In this document: positions 52,797-61,722 of the stretch, in pieces | How the letters are laid out: the number at the start of each line of letters is the position of its first letter | How positions within the stretch are numbered: the first letter of the stretch is position 1 | Assembly (NCBI GenBank): GCA_003577305.1 | Contig: QEVL01000006.1 | Coordinates: forward strand, 44,853-108,852 | Reading direction: 5' to 3' | From: Burkholderiales bacterium | GTDB lineage: Bacteria > Pseudomonadota > Gammaproteobacteria > Burkholderiales > Burkholderiaceae_E | Length of the DNA: 64,000 nucleotides | Translations under genes and position numbers: made by a program | The notes under the pieces: generated by a model | What the model was told of the DNA's origin: nothing | Databases searched by the model: none | Seen by the model: only the letters and a program-made list of their open reading frames with translations

Positions 52797-53776
52797 CGCC
52801 GGATCCATGCGAGAAGACTGCCCCAGATACCGCGTGGAAAGAACAGCACGAAGACGATGAAGACGAGACCGGCAACGAACTGCCAGTACGGTGTGTACAG
52901 GCTCACGATATCTTCAATCAGGAGGAAGGTGGCCGCACCGACGAACGGGCCGAACAGGGTCCCCATGCCGCCGAGCAGCGACATCATCACGACTAGACCC
53001 GACGTCTGGTAGTGCAGCAGGTCCATCGGGACGATCGAGATATGCAACGCGTACAACGCGCCAGCGAGCCCGCAGAACAGGCCAGAGAGGATGAACGCGA
53101 GAAACTTGGTACGCGCGACATCGTACCCGCAGGCTCGCGCACGGTTCTCGTTCTCGCGGATCGCTTCGAGTACTCCACCGAAGGGTGAAGCGAGGATGCG
53201 CGAGAACAGCCACAGCGCGAGTCCGACGAAGAAGAGCACGATGTAGTACTTCACGGTAGGGTTCAGGAAATCGAGTCTGTACGGCCCGAGACCGACTGTC
53301 TCGATCGTGATCCCCCGCAGACCATTCTCGCCACCGGTCCATTCCGTGGCCTGGAAGAAAAGGTAATAGACGAGTTGCGACAGCGCGAGTGTGACCATCG
53401 CGAAATAGATGCCACGTGAGCGGATCGACAACAGTCCGATGAGCACCGCGAGCACGCCTGAAGTGACGATCCCTGCCGCGATGGCCCCGAGCCAAGCCTG
53501 CCCGAAATGCGCGATCGCGATACCTGCACCGTATGCACCACCACCGAAGAAGGCCGCGTGGCCGAACGAAAGCAACCCCGTGTAGCCGAAGAGCAGATTG
53601 AAACCAACCGCATACAGGCCGAAGATTAGAATGCTTACGGCGAGTGCCTCGTGCGGTATCCACCACGGCATTGTCAAGAGGAACAGCAGGATCGCGATCG
53701 TCCGGTGGCGCGCAACGCCATCGTACCAGCGCTCGACGAGGCTGTTCCCGGTGGCCTGGTTCCACTCGGGTCTCAT
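52793..53776 (-). CDS. Branched-chain-type ABC permease LivM (second importer)
   Basis: Inner-membrane permease of 327 residues with about ten hydrophobic segments. The LivM signature is FNLLFGYTGLLSFGHAAFFG near residue 58, followed by the conserved loop LSIRSRGIYFAMVTLALSQL and a coupling region GGVLEAIRENENRARACGYD. The C-terminal part has VVMMSLLGGMGTLFGPFVGA. Six bases separate it from livH, and its stop overlaps livG. Third codon positions use more A/T than in the first half of the window. Confidence 0.92.
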   Translation of the reverse strand: MRPEWNQATGNSLVERWYDGVARHRTIAILLFLLTMPWWIPHEALAVSILIFGLYAVGFNLLFGYTGLLSFGHAAFFGGGAYGAGIAIAHFGQAWLGAIAAGIVTSGVLAVLIGLLSIRSRGIYFAMVTLALSQLVYYLFFQATEWTGGENGLRGITIETVGLGPYRLDFLNPTVKYYIVLFFVGLALWLFSRILASPFGGVLEAIRENENRARACGYDVARTKFLAFILSGLFCGLAGALYALHISIVPMDLLHYQTSGLVVMMSLLGGMGTLFGPFVGAATFLLIEDIVSLYTPYWQFVAGLVFIVFVLFFPRGIWGSLLAWIRR

Positions 53777-53782
53777 ACGTCC

Positions 53783-54658
53783 CTACCCCAGGAGACCTGC
53801 GCGACCGAGCAACCCTTGGGGGCGCACGAGCAACACGAGTGCCATGATCGCGAACATCGATACCTCAGCCATCTCGGGGAACACGAGTGAGGTCATGCTC
53901 GCGACGACGCCGACGAGCAGGCCGGCGACCACGGCGCCCTTCAGCGATCCCATGCCGCCGACGACGGTGACGACAAACGCCTCGACGAGCACCGGGACGC
54001 CCATTTCCGGAGTGACGCTGCGCATTGGTGCGGCGAGGATCCCAGCCAGCCCCGCGATGCCCGCACCGAGCCCGAACACGAGCAGCCAGATCCGCCCGAC
54101 GTCGACGCCAAGCACGCGCAGGATCTCGGGGTCTCGTGAGCCGGCGCGAATGACGAGCCCGAGTGTGCTGCGTTCGATGAACAGCCATAGCGCGATCAGA
54201 ATCAACGCCGTGGCGACGATCACGAACAACCGGTACAGCGGAAAGTAACCAACACCGATGTTCACCGCGCCGGCGAGCGCCTCGGGAGTGCCGAGCGGTA
54301 TACCTTCGACACCGAAGATCATCCGCACGACATCGACCATGACGTAGGCGAGCCCGAAAGTGAGCAGGATCGGGTAATCGATTCCTCGGCCATAGAGCGG
54401 GCGCACCAGCCAGCGCTCGATCGCGAGCCCGAGAGTACCCACCGCAAGCGGCACGACGAGCAGCGCGACCCAGAAGTTGCCACCCGCCTGCAGCACTGCC
54501 ACGCCGACGTAGGCACCGACCATGTATAAGGCGCCGTGAGCGAAGTTCACCACGGTGAGCAGCCCAAAGATCAGCGACAACCCGATCGCAAGCAGCACGA
54601 ATACCGAACCGAGCGCGAAGCCGGTGAAGAGCTGCAGAGTCAGGAGGTCGAGCGTCAT
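53783..54658 (-). CDS. Branched-chain-type ABC permease LivH (second importer)
   Basis: Inner-membrane permease of 291 residues. It starts MTLDLLTLQLFTGFALGSVF and has the LivH motif LTVVNFAHGALYMVGAYVG, then IRAGSRDPEILRVLGVDVGR as the coupling loop and VVTVVGGMGSLKGAVVAGLL near the end. It follows the binding-protein gene by 61 bases and precedes livM by six. It forms the membrane channel with LivM. Confidence 0.92.
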   Translation of the reverse strand: MTLDLLTLQLFTGFALGSVFVLLAIGLSLIFGLLTVVNFAHGALYMVGAYVGVAVLQAGGNFWVALLVVPLAVGTLGLAIERWLVRPLYGRGIDYPILLTFGLAYVMVDVVRMIFGVEGIPLGTPEALAGAVNIGVGYFPLYRLFVIVATALILIALWLFIERSTLGLVIRAGSRDPEILRVLGVDVGRIWLLVFGLGAGIAGLAGILAAPMRSVTPEMGVPVLVEAFVVTVVGGMGSLKGAVVAGLLVGVVASMTSLVFPEMAEVSMFAIMALVLLVRPQGLLGRAGLLG

Positions 54659-54719
54659 GATTCCAGCAGACTTCAGGCGCCGCCACAGCCGTCACCTGAC
54701 GACTGCGGCGCCGAAGCGA

Positions 54720-55970
54720 TCATGCACCGTAACCGAGTTCAGAGCAGCTTCGCAGCACCTTCTCGCTGCCTTGCTCGATCTCGAGGATCTTGAAGACGTC
54801 GTTCGGGTTGCGCATCTCCGACTGCTTCTTGGACTCGACGATCAGAATCGGTTGGACCGATTGATGATCGCACTTGCGGAAGTACTGCGGGCCCTTGTAG
54901 TAGTCGTACTTCATGCCCTCGAGTGCGGCGATGACGGCATCGGAATCGGTGGTTCCCGCCTTCCGTGCTGCGTCGAGCACCGCCTTGACGCCCACGTAGC
55001 CGTATGCGCCGTAGTCAGATGGCACAGTGCCGCCGTACGCGGCGCGGTACGCATCGTTGAACCGCTTCGCCGACGGCATCTGCTCCTCGAGTGTCCAGTG
55101 GTAGTTGGCCGCGCCGATAACGTCCTCGAAGGGGGCAGCGCCGCCCGCCAACCGCTGGTTGTACAGCAGTACCGGCACCACGATTTTCATCTGCTTCTTC
55201 ATGCCGAAATCAGTGGCCTGCTTGATCGAGTTCAGCTGGTCGCGGCCGAAGTTACAAATCGCAAGCACGTCGGGCTTGAGCGCCTGGATGCGCGGCAGGA
55301 AGATCGAGTAGTCGGTGGAGCCAGCCGGGTGCCGGATATCGTCGAGCAGCGTGACGCCCATTTCCTCGGCAACGCGTCGGAAGCCGCGCACCATTTCGTG
55401 GCCGTAGGCGTAATCGGCAGTGAGGAAAGCGACTTTCTGCCCCTTCCTGAACGCATAGCGGCCAACCGCACCCGCCGTCATGTGCGGGTTCATCGCCTCG
55501 TGGAACGTGTACTTGCTGAAGTCCTTCGCCTCGTTAATCGAATCGGACTGGCTGATCGAATTGTAGATGATGCCGCGCGCCTTCGTGACCTCGTTAACGG
55601 CGAGCTGCACCGACGCGGAGAGAGCCCCCACGACAAAGTGGACCTTGTCTTTCTCGATCAACTCGAGCGTTCTCGTGGCGGCCTCACCAGGCTTGAGCTT
55701 GTCGTCGCGCACGAGCAGCACGGCCTTTCGACCCTTCAGGCCACCTTCGTCGTTGAAGTGCTTGATCGCGAGTTCGGCTGCCTGGACCTGGTCTTTTGCT
55801 TCGGCTGCGAAAGGACCGGTGAGCGGCGTCGGGAAGCCGATCCGAATCGCGTCGTCCTGCGCTCGGGCAAGACCGGTCCATGCCGACGCCGTGACCGCTC
55901 CCGCGCCACCGGCCGCAATGCCCCTGAGGACGCGTCGGCGCCCGTTTTCGATCGTGAAGAGCTTGCTCAT
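54720..55970 (-). CDS. Branched-chain-type substrate-binding protein, Tat signal (second importer)
   Basis: Periplasmic binding protein of 416 residues. The N-terminus has a twin-arginine motif (RRRVLRGIAAGGAGAVTASA), cleavage near GLARAQD, so export by Tat is likely. The mature protein starts DDAIRIGFPTPLTGPFAAEA, a Peripla_BP_6 hallmark, and continues with QVQAAELAIKHFNDEGGLKG. AAGGAG precedes the ATG at 55970. It lies 58 bases after the molybdenum hydroxylase large-subunit gene, which suggests that the ligand is the substrate of that enzyme. The ligand cannot be read from sequence. Confidence 0.9.
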   Translation of the reverse strand: MSKLFTIENGRRRVLRGIAAGGAGAVTASAWTGLARAQDDAIRIGFPTPLTGPFAAEAKDQVQAAELAIKHFNDEGGLKGRKAVLLVRDDKLKPGEAATRTLELIEKDKVHFVVGALSASVQLAVNEVTKARGIIYNSISQSDSINEAKDFSKYTFHEAMNPHMTAGAVGRYAFRKGQKVAFLTADYAYGHEMVRGFRRVAEEMGVTLLDDIRHPAGSTDYSIFLPRIQALKPDVLAICNFGRDQLNSIKQATDFGMKKQMKIVVPVLLYNQRLAGGAAPFEDVIGAANYHWTLEEQMPSAKRFNDAYRAAYGGTVPSDYGAYGYVGVKAVLDAARKAGTTDSDAVIAALEGMKYDYYKGPQYFRKCDHQSVQPILIVESKKQSEMRNPNDVFKILEIEQGSEKVLRSCSELGYGA

Positions 55971-56028
55971 CGTCTTCTCCTTGTTCGCTAGTCGGTAGGC
56001 CCGATCGTGTTGAAGTAGCGTCTGCCAT

Positions 56029-58413
56029 TCATGGCGCGGAAGAGACTCTTCCGAGCGCTTCGAGAATCCGCTGCGGCGTGAACGGCATCGCTGTCAGCCG
56101 CGTGGAGAACGGCACAAGCGCGTCGTTCAGCGCGTTCATCACCGCAGCCGATGCACCAGCAGTACCGGCCTCACCTGTTCCCTTGACGCCGAGCTCCTGC
56201 AGTTGCGTTGGTGTCTCGACGTGCGCGACGACGATGTCGGGCATCTCACCCGCCATCGGCACCAAGTAATCGGCGAGCGTTCCGCTCAACATCTGCCCTT
56301 CCTCGCTGTAGACACAGTGCTCGAAGAGCGCCGGGCCGATGCCTTGCACGACGCCGCCGCGGATCTGCTCGGCCACGAGCATCGGGTTCAACACCCTGCC
56401 GCAGTCCTCGACGACCCAATGCCCGAGCAGCTTCACGAAGCCGGTCTCGACATCGACCTCGAGATACGAGGCCTGGATGCCGTTCGTGAACGCGAACGGC
56501 TGGCCGCGCGGGACGTAGTGACGCACCACGTTCAGTTCGGCCTGGAAGTCCTTCGGTAACGTGTCGGGGCGAAAGTGACCGATGCGCGCTACCTCGGCCA
56601 TCGCAAGGCGTACAGTGCCCGACTCGGCATCGACGACTTGCCCATCCCGGATGTCGAGCGACGCTGGCGGCGCCTGCATCACCACGCCTGCCAGCGACAG
56701 TACGTTCTCCCTGAGCGCGCGCGCGGCGAGCATTGCCGTCTCGCCGCCAATGCCCGCGCCGCGCGATGCCCAGGTCGCGCCGCCGTGCGGCGTCGTTTCA
56801 GTATCACCGGTGATGACGCGCACATCTTCGAATGCGATGCCGAGCGTATCGGCGACGATCTGCGCTATCACGGTCTCGGTGCCCTGGCCCAGCTCATTCA
56901 CGCTGATGAGGCAGCGCACCTTGCCCGAGGGCTCCAGCTTGAGAACGCAGCCGTCCTGCGACGAAATCCGAGCCCCACCGACACCATAGAAGGCGGGGCC
57001 CGGATTCGTGATCTCGATGAACGCCGCCAAGCCGATGCCCCGCCAGACGCCTCGCTCGCGCAGGGCCGCCTGCTCGGCCCGCAAGTCATCGTAGCGCATG
57101 ATCCCGAGCAGCCTGTCGAGGCACTGGTGGTGTGACAGGCGCTCGAACCAGTATCCGGTCGGCGACGTGTACGGGTACATATCGTCGGAGACATAGTTGC
57201 GTCGGCGGAACTCGACTGGGTCGAGCCCTGTCGCAGCAGCCGCCTTATCCACCAGCGCCTCGGTGACCGTACAAGCGATCGGGTGTCCGACCGCACGATA
57301 CTGCGACATCAGGTTCTTGTTCTGCAGAACCACCTGCAGCCTGCCACGGTAGTCGCGAAACCTGTACGGGCCCCCCATTATGCGGATCACCTGCGCGCCC
57401 TCGACCGCACTCGTGCGCGGATACACCGAGAACGGCCCAATGCCCGTGAGGTCGTCGACTTCCATTCCGAGGATCTCGCCGTCGGCGGAGACCGCCATGC
57501 GTGCCTTCACGCGATGGTCGCGCGCGTGGATGTCGGTGACGAAGGACTCAAGTCGGTCGGCGGTGAACTTCACGGGGCGCTCGAGCATGATCGCGAGTGC
57601 GCAGGTGGCCATGTCGTCGCCGTAGACGTGCAGCTTCATTCCGAACGCGCCGCCGACGTCGCGCGCAACGACGCGCACGTTCTCCTCGGGGATGCCAAGA
57701 TGCCGACTGTAAACGTCCTGCATCTGGTACGGCGTCTGTGTCGACGCGTACACGGTGAGCTTGCGTTCGCTCGGGTCGAAGTCGGCGAGCACGCAGCGTG
57801 GTTCGAGCGACACGCAGGTGTGCCGGTTGTAGTGGAAGACGTCCTCGACAATGACTGCAGCGCGTGCGAACGTGGCGTCGACGTCGCCCGAGTTCACCTG
57901 CATTGCGAATGCCAGGTTGTCGCCCAGTTCCGGATGGATAACAGGCGTGTCCGGAGCGAGTGCGGTTTCCATGTCGGCGACCGGCGACAGGGCGTCATAA
58001 TCGATCTCGATACTTTCAAGCGCGTCCTCTGCTAGCGCGCGGCTCTCGGCGACCACCGCGACGACCGGCTCGCCTTGCCAAACGACCTTGTCGATTGCAA
58101 GCGGATACTGCGGTGCAGACTTCAGCCCCGGAAAATGTGACAGCACGCCGACCCATGGTGTGCAGTACTTCGCAAGGTCCTTGCCATGAACGGCAGCGAC
58201 GACGCCAGGCGCCTTGCGCGCCGCATCGAGGTTGATGCCGACGATACGCGCGTGCGCGTGCGGGCTACGCAGGAACGCGACATGGAGCATGCGCGGCAGC
58301 TTCAGGTCGTCGGTGAACTGGCCCCTGCCCTGGAGTAGGCGACGCGCGTTGGGCCGCGGTACGCTGCGACCGATGTAGCTGTTCGGAAGGTCGATTCTCA
58401 GCGCATCGGGCAT
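56029..58413 (-). CDS. Molybdenum hydroxylase, molybdopterin-binding large subunit (XDH/CoxL family)
   Basis: Large subunit of a xanthine dehydrogenase-family hydroxylase, 794 residues, the usual length. Visible are the N-terminal RSVPRPNARRLLQGRGQFTD, the cofactor motif DVGGAFGMKLHVYGDD near residue 265, and the C-terminal GVKGTGEAGTAGASAAVMNA with the catalytic Glu. The position of the CO dehydrogenase loop AYxCSFR (or AYRGAGR of form II) reads LMSQYRAVGHPIA, so it is not a CO dehydrogenase. Family members hydroxylate N-heterocycles, aldehydes or aromatic acyl compounds. One base separates it from the 2Fe-2S subunit gene. Substrate unknown; import by the following ABC operon suggests a carboxylate or heterocycle. 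Confidence 0.88.
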   Translation of the reverse strand: MPDALRIDLPNSYIGRSVPRPNARRLLQGRGQFTDDLKLPRMLHVAFLRSPHAHARIVGINLDAARKAPGVVAAVHGKDLAKYCTPWVGVLSHFPGLKSAPQYPLAIDKVVWQGEPVVAVVAESRALAEDALESIEIDYDALSPVADMETALAPDTPVIHPELGDNLAFAMQVNSGDVDATFARAAVIVEDVFHYNRHTCVSLEPRCVLADFDPSERKLTVYASTQTPYQMQDVYSRHLGIPEENVRVVARDVGGAFGMKLHVYGDDMATCALAIMLERPVKFTADRLESFVTDIHARDHRVKARMAVSADGEILGMEVDDLTGIGPFSVYPRTSAVEGAQVIRIMGGPYRFRDYRGRLQVVLQNKNLMSQYRAVGHPIACTVTEALVDKAAAATGLDPVEFRRRNYVSDDMYPYTSPTGYWFERLSHHQCLDRLLGIMRYDDLRAEQAALRERGVWRGIGLAAFIEITNPGPAFYGVGGARISSQDGCVLKLEPSGKVRCLISVNELGQGTETVIAQIVADTLGIAFEDVRVITGDTETTPHGGATWASRGAGIGGETAMLAARALRENVLSLAGVVMQAPPASLDIRDGQVVDAESGTVRLAMAEVARIGHFRPDTLPKDFQAELNVVRHYVPRGQPFAFTNGIQASYLEVDVETGFVKLLGHWVVEDCGRVLNPMLVAEQIRGGVVQGIGPALFEHCVYSEEGQMLSGTLADYLVPMAGEMPDIVVAHVETPTQLQELGVKGTGEAGTAGASAAVMNALNDALVPFSTRLTAMPFTPQRILEALGRVSSAP

Positions 58414-58414
58414 T

Positions 58415-58891
58415 TCATCGCTCCGGGATATGCGCGACGGACTCGATTGCATCAACGATCGAGTGATAGCCTGTGCAACGGCAGAAATTTCCCGACAGAT
58501 ACTCGCGGATCTCGTCGCGATCCGGATGCGTCTTGCGCTTCAGCAACTCCGAGGCACTCATCAGCATCCCGGGTGTGCAGAACCCACATTGCAGGGCATT
58601 GCGCTCGTGAAACGCCTGTTGCAGGCGCTCCGCTTCGCCGGACGCCGTCAATCCCTCGATCGTCTCGATCACGGCGCCATCGACCTGCGCCGCGAAGACC
58701 AGGCACGCGCGCACGGTGTCGCCGTTCATGCGTACAGTGCAGGCGCCGCACACTCCGTGCTCGCAGCCGACGTGCGTACCAGTGAGTTCGAGTCGGTTGC
58801 GCAGGAAATCCGCGAGGCTTGTTCGCGCCGCTACGCGCTCATTCACGCGTGCGCCATTGATCGTCAGCGTCACTTCGACCGAATTCGACAT
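58415..58891 (-). CDS. Molybdenum hydroxylase, 2x[2Fe-2S] small subunit
   Basis: Iron-sulfur subunit of 158 residues, normal for the CoxS/XdhC class. The plant-type cluster is bound by HVGCEHGVCGACTV and RACLVF, the second cluster by LQCGFCTPGMLMSA and SGNFCRCTGYHSIV. It passes electrons from molybdopterin to FAD. The start ATG overlaps the stop of the FAD-subunit gene by one base. All eight cysteines are present, so the subunit should be functional. Confidence 0.95.
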   Translation of the reverse strand: MSNSVEVTLTINGARVNERVAARTSLADFLRNRLELTGTHVGCEHGVCGACTVRMNGDTVRACLVFAAQVDGAVIETIEGLTASGEAERLQQAFHERNALQCGFCTPGMLMSASELLKRKTHPDRDEIREYLSGNFCRCTGYHSIVDAIESVAHIPER

Positions 58892-59763
58892 CAGACCTTC
58901 CCCTCGGCATTGGCCGCAACAGCGACGACGACGCGACTGAGCAGGATCTGCGCAAGGTGCATTCGCGTGGCCGCCGATGCAGACGTGTCCCCGGGCGGAT
59001 CGAGGTCGCGTGACAGCGCTTCACGCGCCGCGGTGAGCACTGGCGGCTCACACCACCTGCCTTTGATCTGCTCCCAGGCATGTCGGGCGGGCGTTGGCGC
59101 TCCGCCCACACCGAAGAAGACGAGGCGCCCGTCCTCAAAGGTCGAGCCGCTCACGCACATGTGCGCAGCAAGCCCGACGAGAGCGAAATCGCCGCGGCGC
59201 CGCGCGAGCTCGCAGAACCCTGAGCGCCATCCATCGCCGATCGCGTCGATCTCGACCTGGACAATAAGTTCATCCGGTTCGAGTGCTGTGTCGAATAGCC
59301 CGCGGTAGAAGTCACGCGCGCCGATGGTACGACGGCCCCTCGTACTCGCCACCATGATCCTGGCGTCGAGCGCGACGGCGCAAGCCGGAAGCTCGGCAGC
59401 GGGATCGCCCAGGGCAAGACTGCCGCCGAAGGTGCCGCGATTGCGGATCGCGGGGTGAGCAACGTGGCGTATCGCTTCGTGGATGAGCGGAACGTGCTCC
59501 TCGACGATCTGCGAATCCTCGACGTCGCGATGGCGTGCTAGCGCGCCGATGCGGACGACGTCGCCGTCGATCGTGATGCCGCGAAGTTCGTCGAGTGCGC
59601 CAATGTCGACGAGCAGCGGCGGAGACTGAAGCCGCATGTTCAGCGCAGGTATCAGGCTCTGGCCACCCGCGAGGACGCGCGCGTCCGCGCCCCGTTCGGC
59701 CAGGATGTCCAGTGCGTGGTCGAGCGAGGTCGCCCGCACGTAATCGAAGGAAGGAGCCTTCAC
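58891..59763 (-). CDS. Molybdenum hydroxylase, FAD-binding medium subunit
   Basis: FAD subunit of 290 residues, CoxM type. It starts MKAPSFDYVRATSLDHALDI; FAD-binding motifs are VLAGGQSLIPALNMRLQSPP and RNRGTFGGSLALGDPAAELP. C-terminal residues form the CO-dehydrogenase flavoprotein C domain (SGFCELARRRGDFALVGLAA). It is the first of the three hydroxylase genes and lies 105 bases after the CobT-like gene; that gap shows no clear promoter or hairpin. Confidence 0.93.
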   Translation of the reverse strand: MKAPSFDYVRATSLDHALDILAERGADARVLAGGQSLIPALNMRLQSPPLLVDIGALDELRGITIDGDVVRIGALARHRDVEDSQIVEEHVPLIHEAIRHVAHPAIRNRGTFGGSLALGDPAAELPACAVALDARIMVASTRGRRTIGARDFYRGLFDTALEPDELIVQVEIDAIGDGWRSGFCELARRRGDFALVGLAAHMCVSGSTFEDGRLVFFGVGGAPTPARHAWEQIKGRWCEPPVLTAAREALSRDLDPPGDTSASAATRMHLAQILLSRVVVAVAANAEGKV

Positions 59764-59868
59764 TCCCGTCTCCGTTGGCCGCGCGCATCGCCGAGCACGC
59801 GGTGGATTTATCGTTCGATCACCAAGTCTGCCCCCGGACGCCCGATCCTGTCAATGGCGACGATGTCT

Positions 59869-61722
59869 TCAAAGGAGAAGCGCATCGAGGCAGTGCACAA
59901 TCGTCTCGCCCAGGTCGCGTGGATCTGCCAGCTGCACCGCTCGGCGGTAATGACGTCCGACGTCGTGGCCAAGGCCAATCGCAACGAGTTCGATCGCACG
60001 TTCACGCTCGATTCGGGCGATGACTTCGCGCAGGTGGTGTTCGAGGTAGCTGGGCGAGTTGGCCGCTGAGGTCGACTCGTCGGCCGGTGCGCCGTCGGAG
60101 AGGACCAGTAGAATCCGCCTCTGTTCCGGGCGGCCGAGCAAACGGCGGCGCGCCCACAGCAATGCCTCGCCGTCGACGTTTTCCTTCAGTAGCGTCTCGT
60201 CGAGCACGACACCGAGGCCGTTGCGTGCACGCTGCCACGGTACCGACGCCGATTTGTAAACGATGTGGCAGAGGTCGTTCAATCGACCGGGGTGCGGCGG
60301 TCTTCCGGTGCGAATCCATTGCGCGCGGGACCGCCCACCGCGCCACTCGCGAGTGGTGAACCCGAGGATCTCGATCTTCACCGCGCATCGCTCCAGCGCG
60401 AGCGCGACGATGTCTGCGCACATGGCGGCCAGCCGGATCGGCAGCCCACGCATCGAAGCTGAACTGTCAATCAAGATCGCCAGAAAGGTGTCAGTCGAGT
60501 CGGTGTCTCCTAGCGCCTTGTAGATGGTTGGGGCAGATGGGTCAGCGACGACTGACGCGAGACGCTGCGAATCGAGGAGACCCTCCTCGAGTTCGGAGTC
60601 CCACTTCTCGGCTCTTCGTGCGAGCAGGCGCTGTTGCAGGTGAGCTGCGAGCCGGGCGATGCCCGCGCGGAACGGGGCGGTCTCGTGGTCGAGGCGCTTA
60701 CGCCAGTGCAGGAGTTCCCGGGAATCGAGGAAGTCCTCAGGGGTCGCGATGATGTCGTACTCGGTGGTGAAGGCATGGTAGGGAAGCGGTCGCCGTAACT
60801 CCATCGCTTCGCGGGAATGGCCAGACCCCGCAGGCACCGCTGAACCCGCCGATTCACTCGACGCCTCAGCGGCGGCGTCTTGCCCGTTTCCCGGACTCGG
60901 GTCGCCTGCGTCTGCAGGTGGACCTGCAACGTCTACGGTCCTGTCACCCTTCACGGAAGACGAACCCCGCAGGCCGACGGTGTCCAGTGAGTTTCCCGCA
61001 CCCGATGGGCTGGCCTCCGCCGCTTCCGGCCCGCCGGATTCGTCGTCACGCGATGTCGACGAACCGACGGCGGTCTCTCGTTCGTCGGACTCACGACCTA
61101 AGGCTACGAGAAAGCGGTGCGTGCCCACTGCAAAAGCACCCTGATCGTCCAACGACTTGATCACTTTCCTAATCGCATCACGCACCTGCGGATCGATTCG
61201 GTGTAGCCACGCCTCCATGACCCGATCGGCCGCCTTGGGCCAGCGCCTGCCGGTCGCTTCCAGACGCATCAGCAATGCGAACGCCGTGGATTCGGGCACC
61301 TCATTGGGATCGATCGCTTCGGCAAATCCTTCATTCAGGCAGCGCGCGTTCAGGCGGGCGGCGAGGTTCTCCGCCACGCCGGGTAGGTGCCGCGCGCCCA
61401 GCGTTTCGTAACGCACGATCTCCAGTGCATCGAAGACGGTGCGGGCCGCCTCGTTCGCGGGACGCCACCTTCGGTGCACTCCGGGGTCGTGATGACGCAG
61501 TCTCAGCGCGGCGGAATCGGCTTCGCCTCGAAGCCAGGTAATCTCGTCCGGCCCCGGTTCCTCCGGAACCCCGGGCAGTCTGACGTGCGCTGCCGAATCG
61601 ACGTCGGTGTCATATTTTTCGCAGAAAGAGACGGTAATGTCGTCGCGGCGCGCGATCGCGCGCACCACGGCCGCCGTCGCGCGCTCCAGCCGGACGGCAC
61701 CCTGCCCGCGAAATCTGGTCAT
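59869..61722 (-). CDS. CobT-like VWA-domain protein
   Basis: Protein of 617 residues resembling CobT, the VWA subunit of the aerobic cobaltochelatase. The N-terminal helical region (1-225) and an acidic, Ser/Gly-rich linker (about 230-310) precede a VWA domain from about residue 412. Its MIDAS motif is LAILIDSSASMRG, followed by LGFTTREWRGGRSRAQW, RPPHPGRLNDLCHIVYKSA and the segment LLKENVDGEALLWARRRLLG. No cobN or other cobalamin gene is near. It is coupled to the CobS-like gene by a four-base overlap and followed by molybdenum hydroxylase genes, where CoxD/CoxE-type AAA+/VWA pairs normally act in cofactor maturation. A maturation role is inferred. Confidence 0.85.
   Translation of the reverse strand: MTRFRGQGAVRLERATAAVVRAIARRDDITVSFCEKYDTDVDSAAHVRLPGVPEEPGPDEITWLRGEADSAALRLRHHDPGVHRRWRPANEAARTVFDALEIVRYETLGARHLPGVAENLAARLNARCLNEGFAEAIDPNEVPESTAFALLMRLEATGRRWPKAADRVMEAWLHRIDPQVRDAIRKVIKSLDDQGAFAVGTHRFLVALGRESDERETAVGSSTSRDDESGGPEAAEASPSGAGNSLDTVGLRGSSSVKGDRTVDVAGPPADAGDPSPGNGQDAAAEASSESAGSAVPAGSGHSREAMELRRPLPYHAFTTEYDIIATPEDFLDSRELLHWRKRLDHETAPFRAGIARLAAHLQQRLLARRAEKWDSELEEGLLDSQRLASVVADPSAPTIYKALGDTDSTDTFLAILIDSSASMRGLPIRLAAMCADIVALALERCAVKIEILGFTTREWRGGRSRAQWIRTGRPPHPGRLNDLCHIVYKSASVPWQRARNGLGVVLDETLLKENVDGEALLWARRRLLGRPEQRRILLVLSDGAPADESTSAANSPSYLEHHLREVIARIERERAIELVAIGLGHDVGRHYRRAVQLADPRDLGETIVHCLDALLL

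Noticed and set aside
56029..59763. Aerobic carbon monoxide dehydrogenase
   Set aside because: The active-site loop AYxCSFR is absent and AYRGAGR is also not found, so CO oxidation is not supported.
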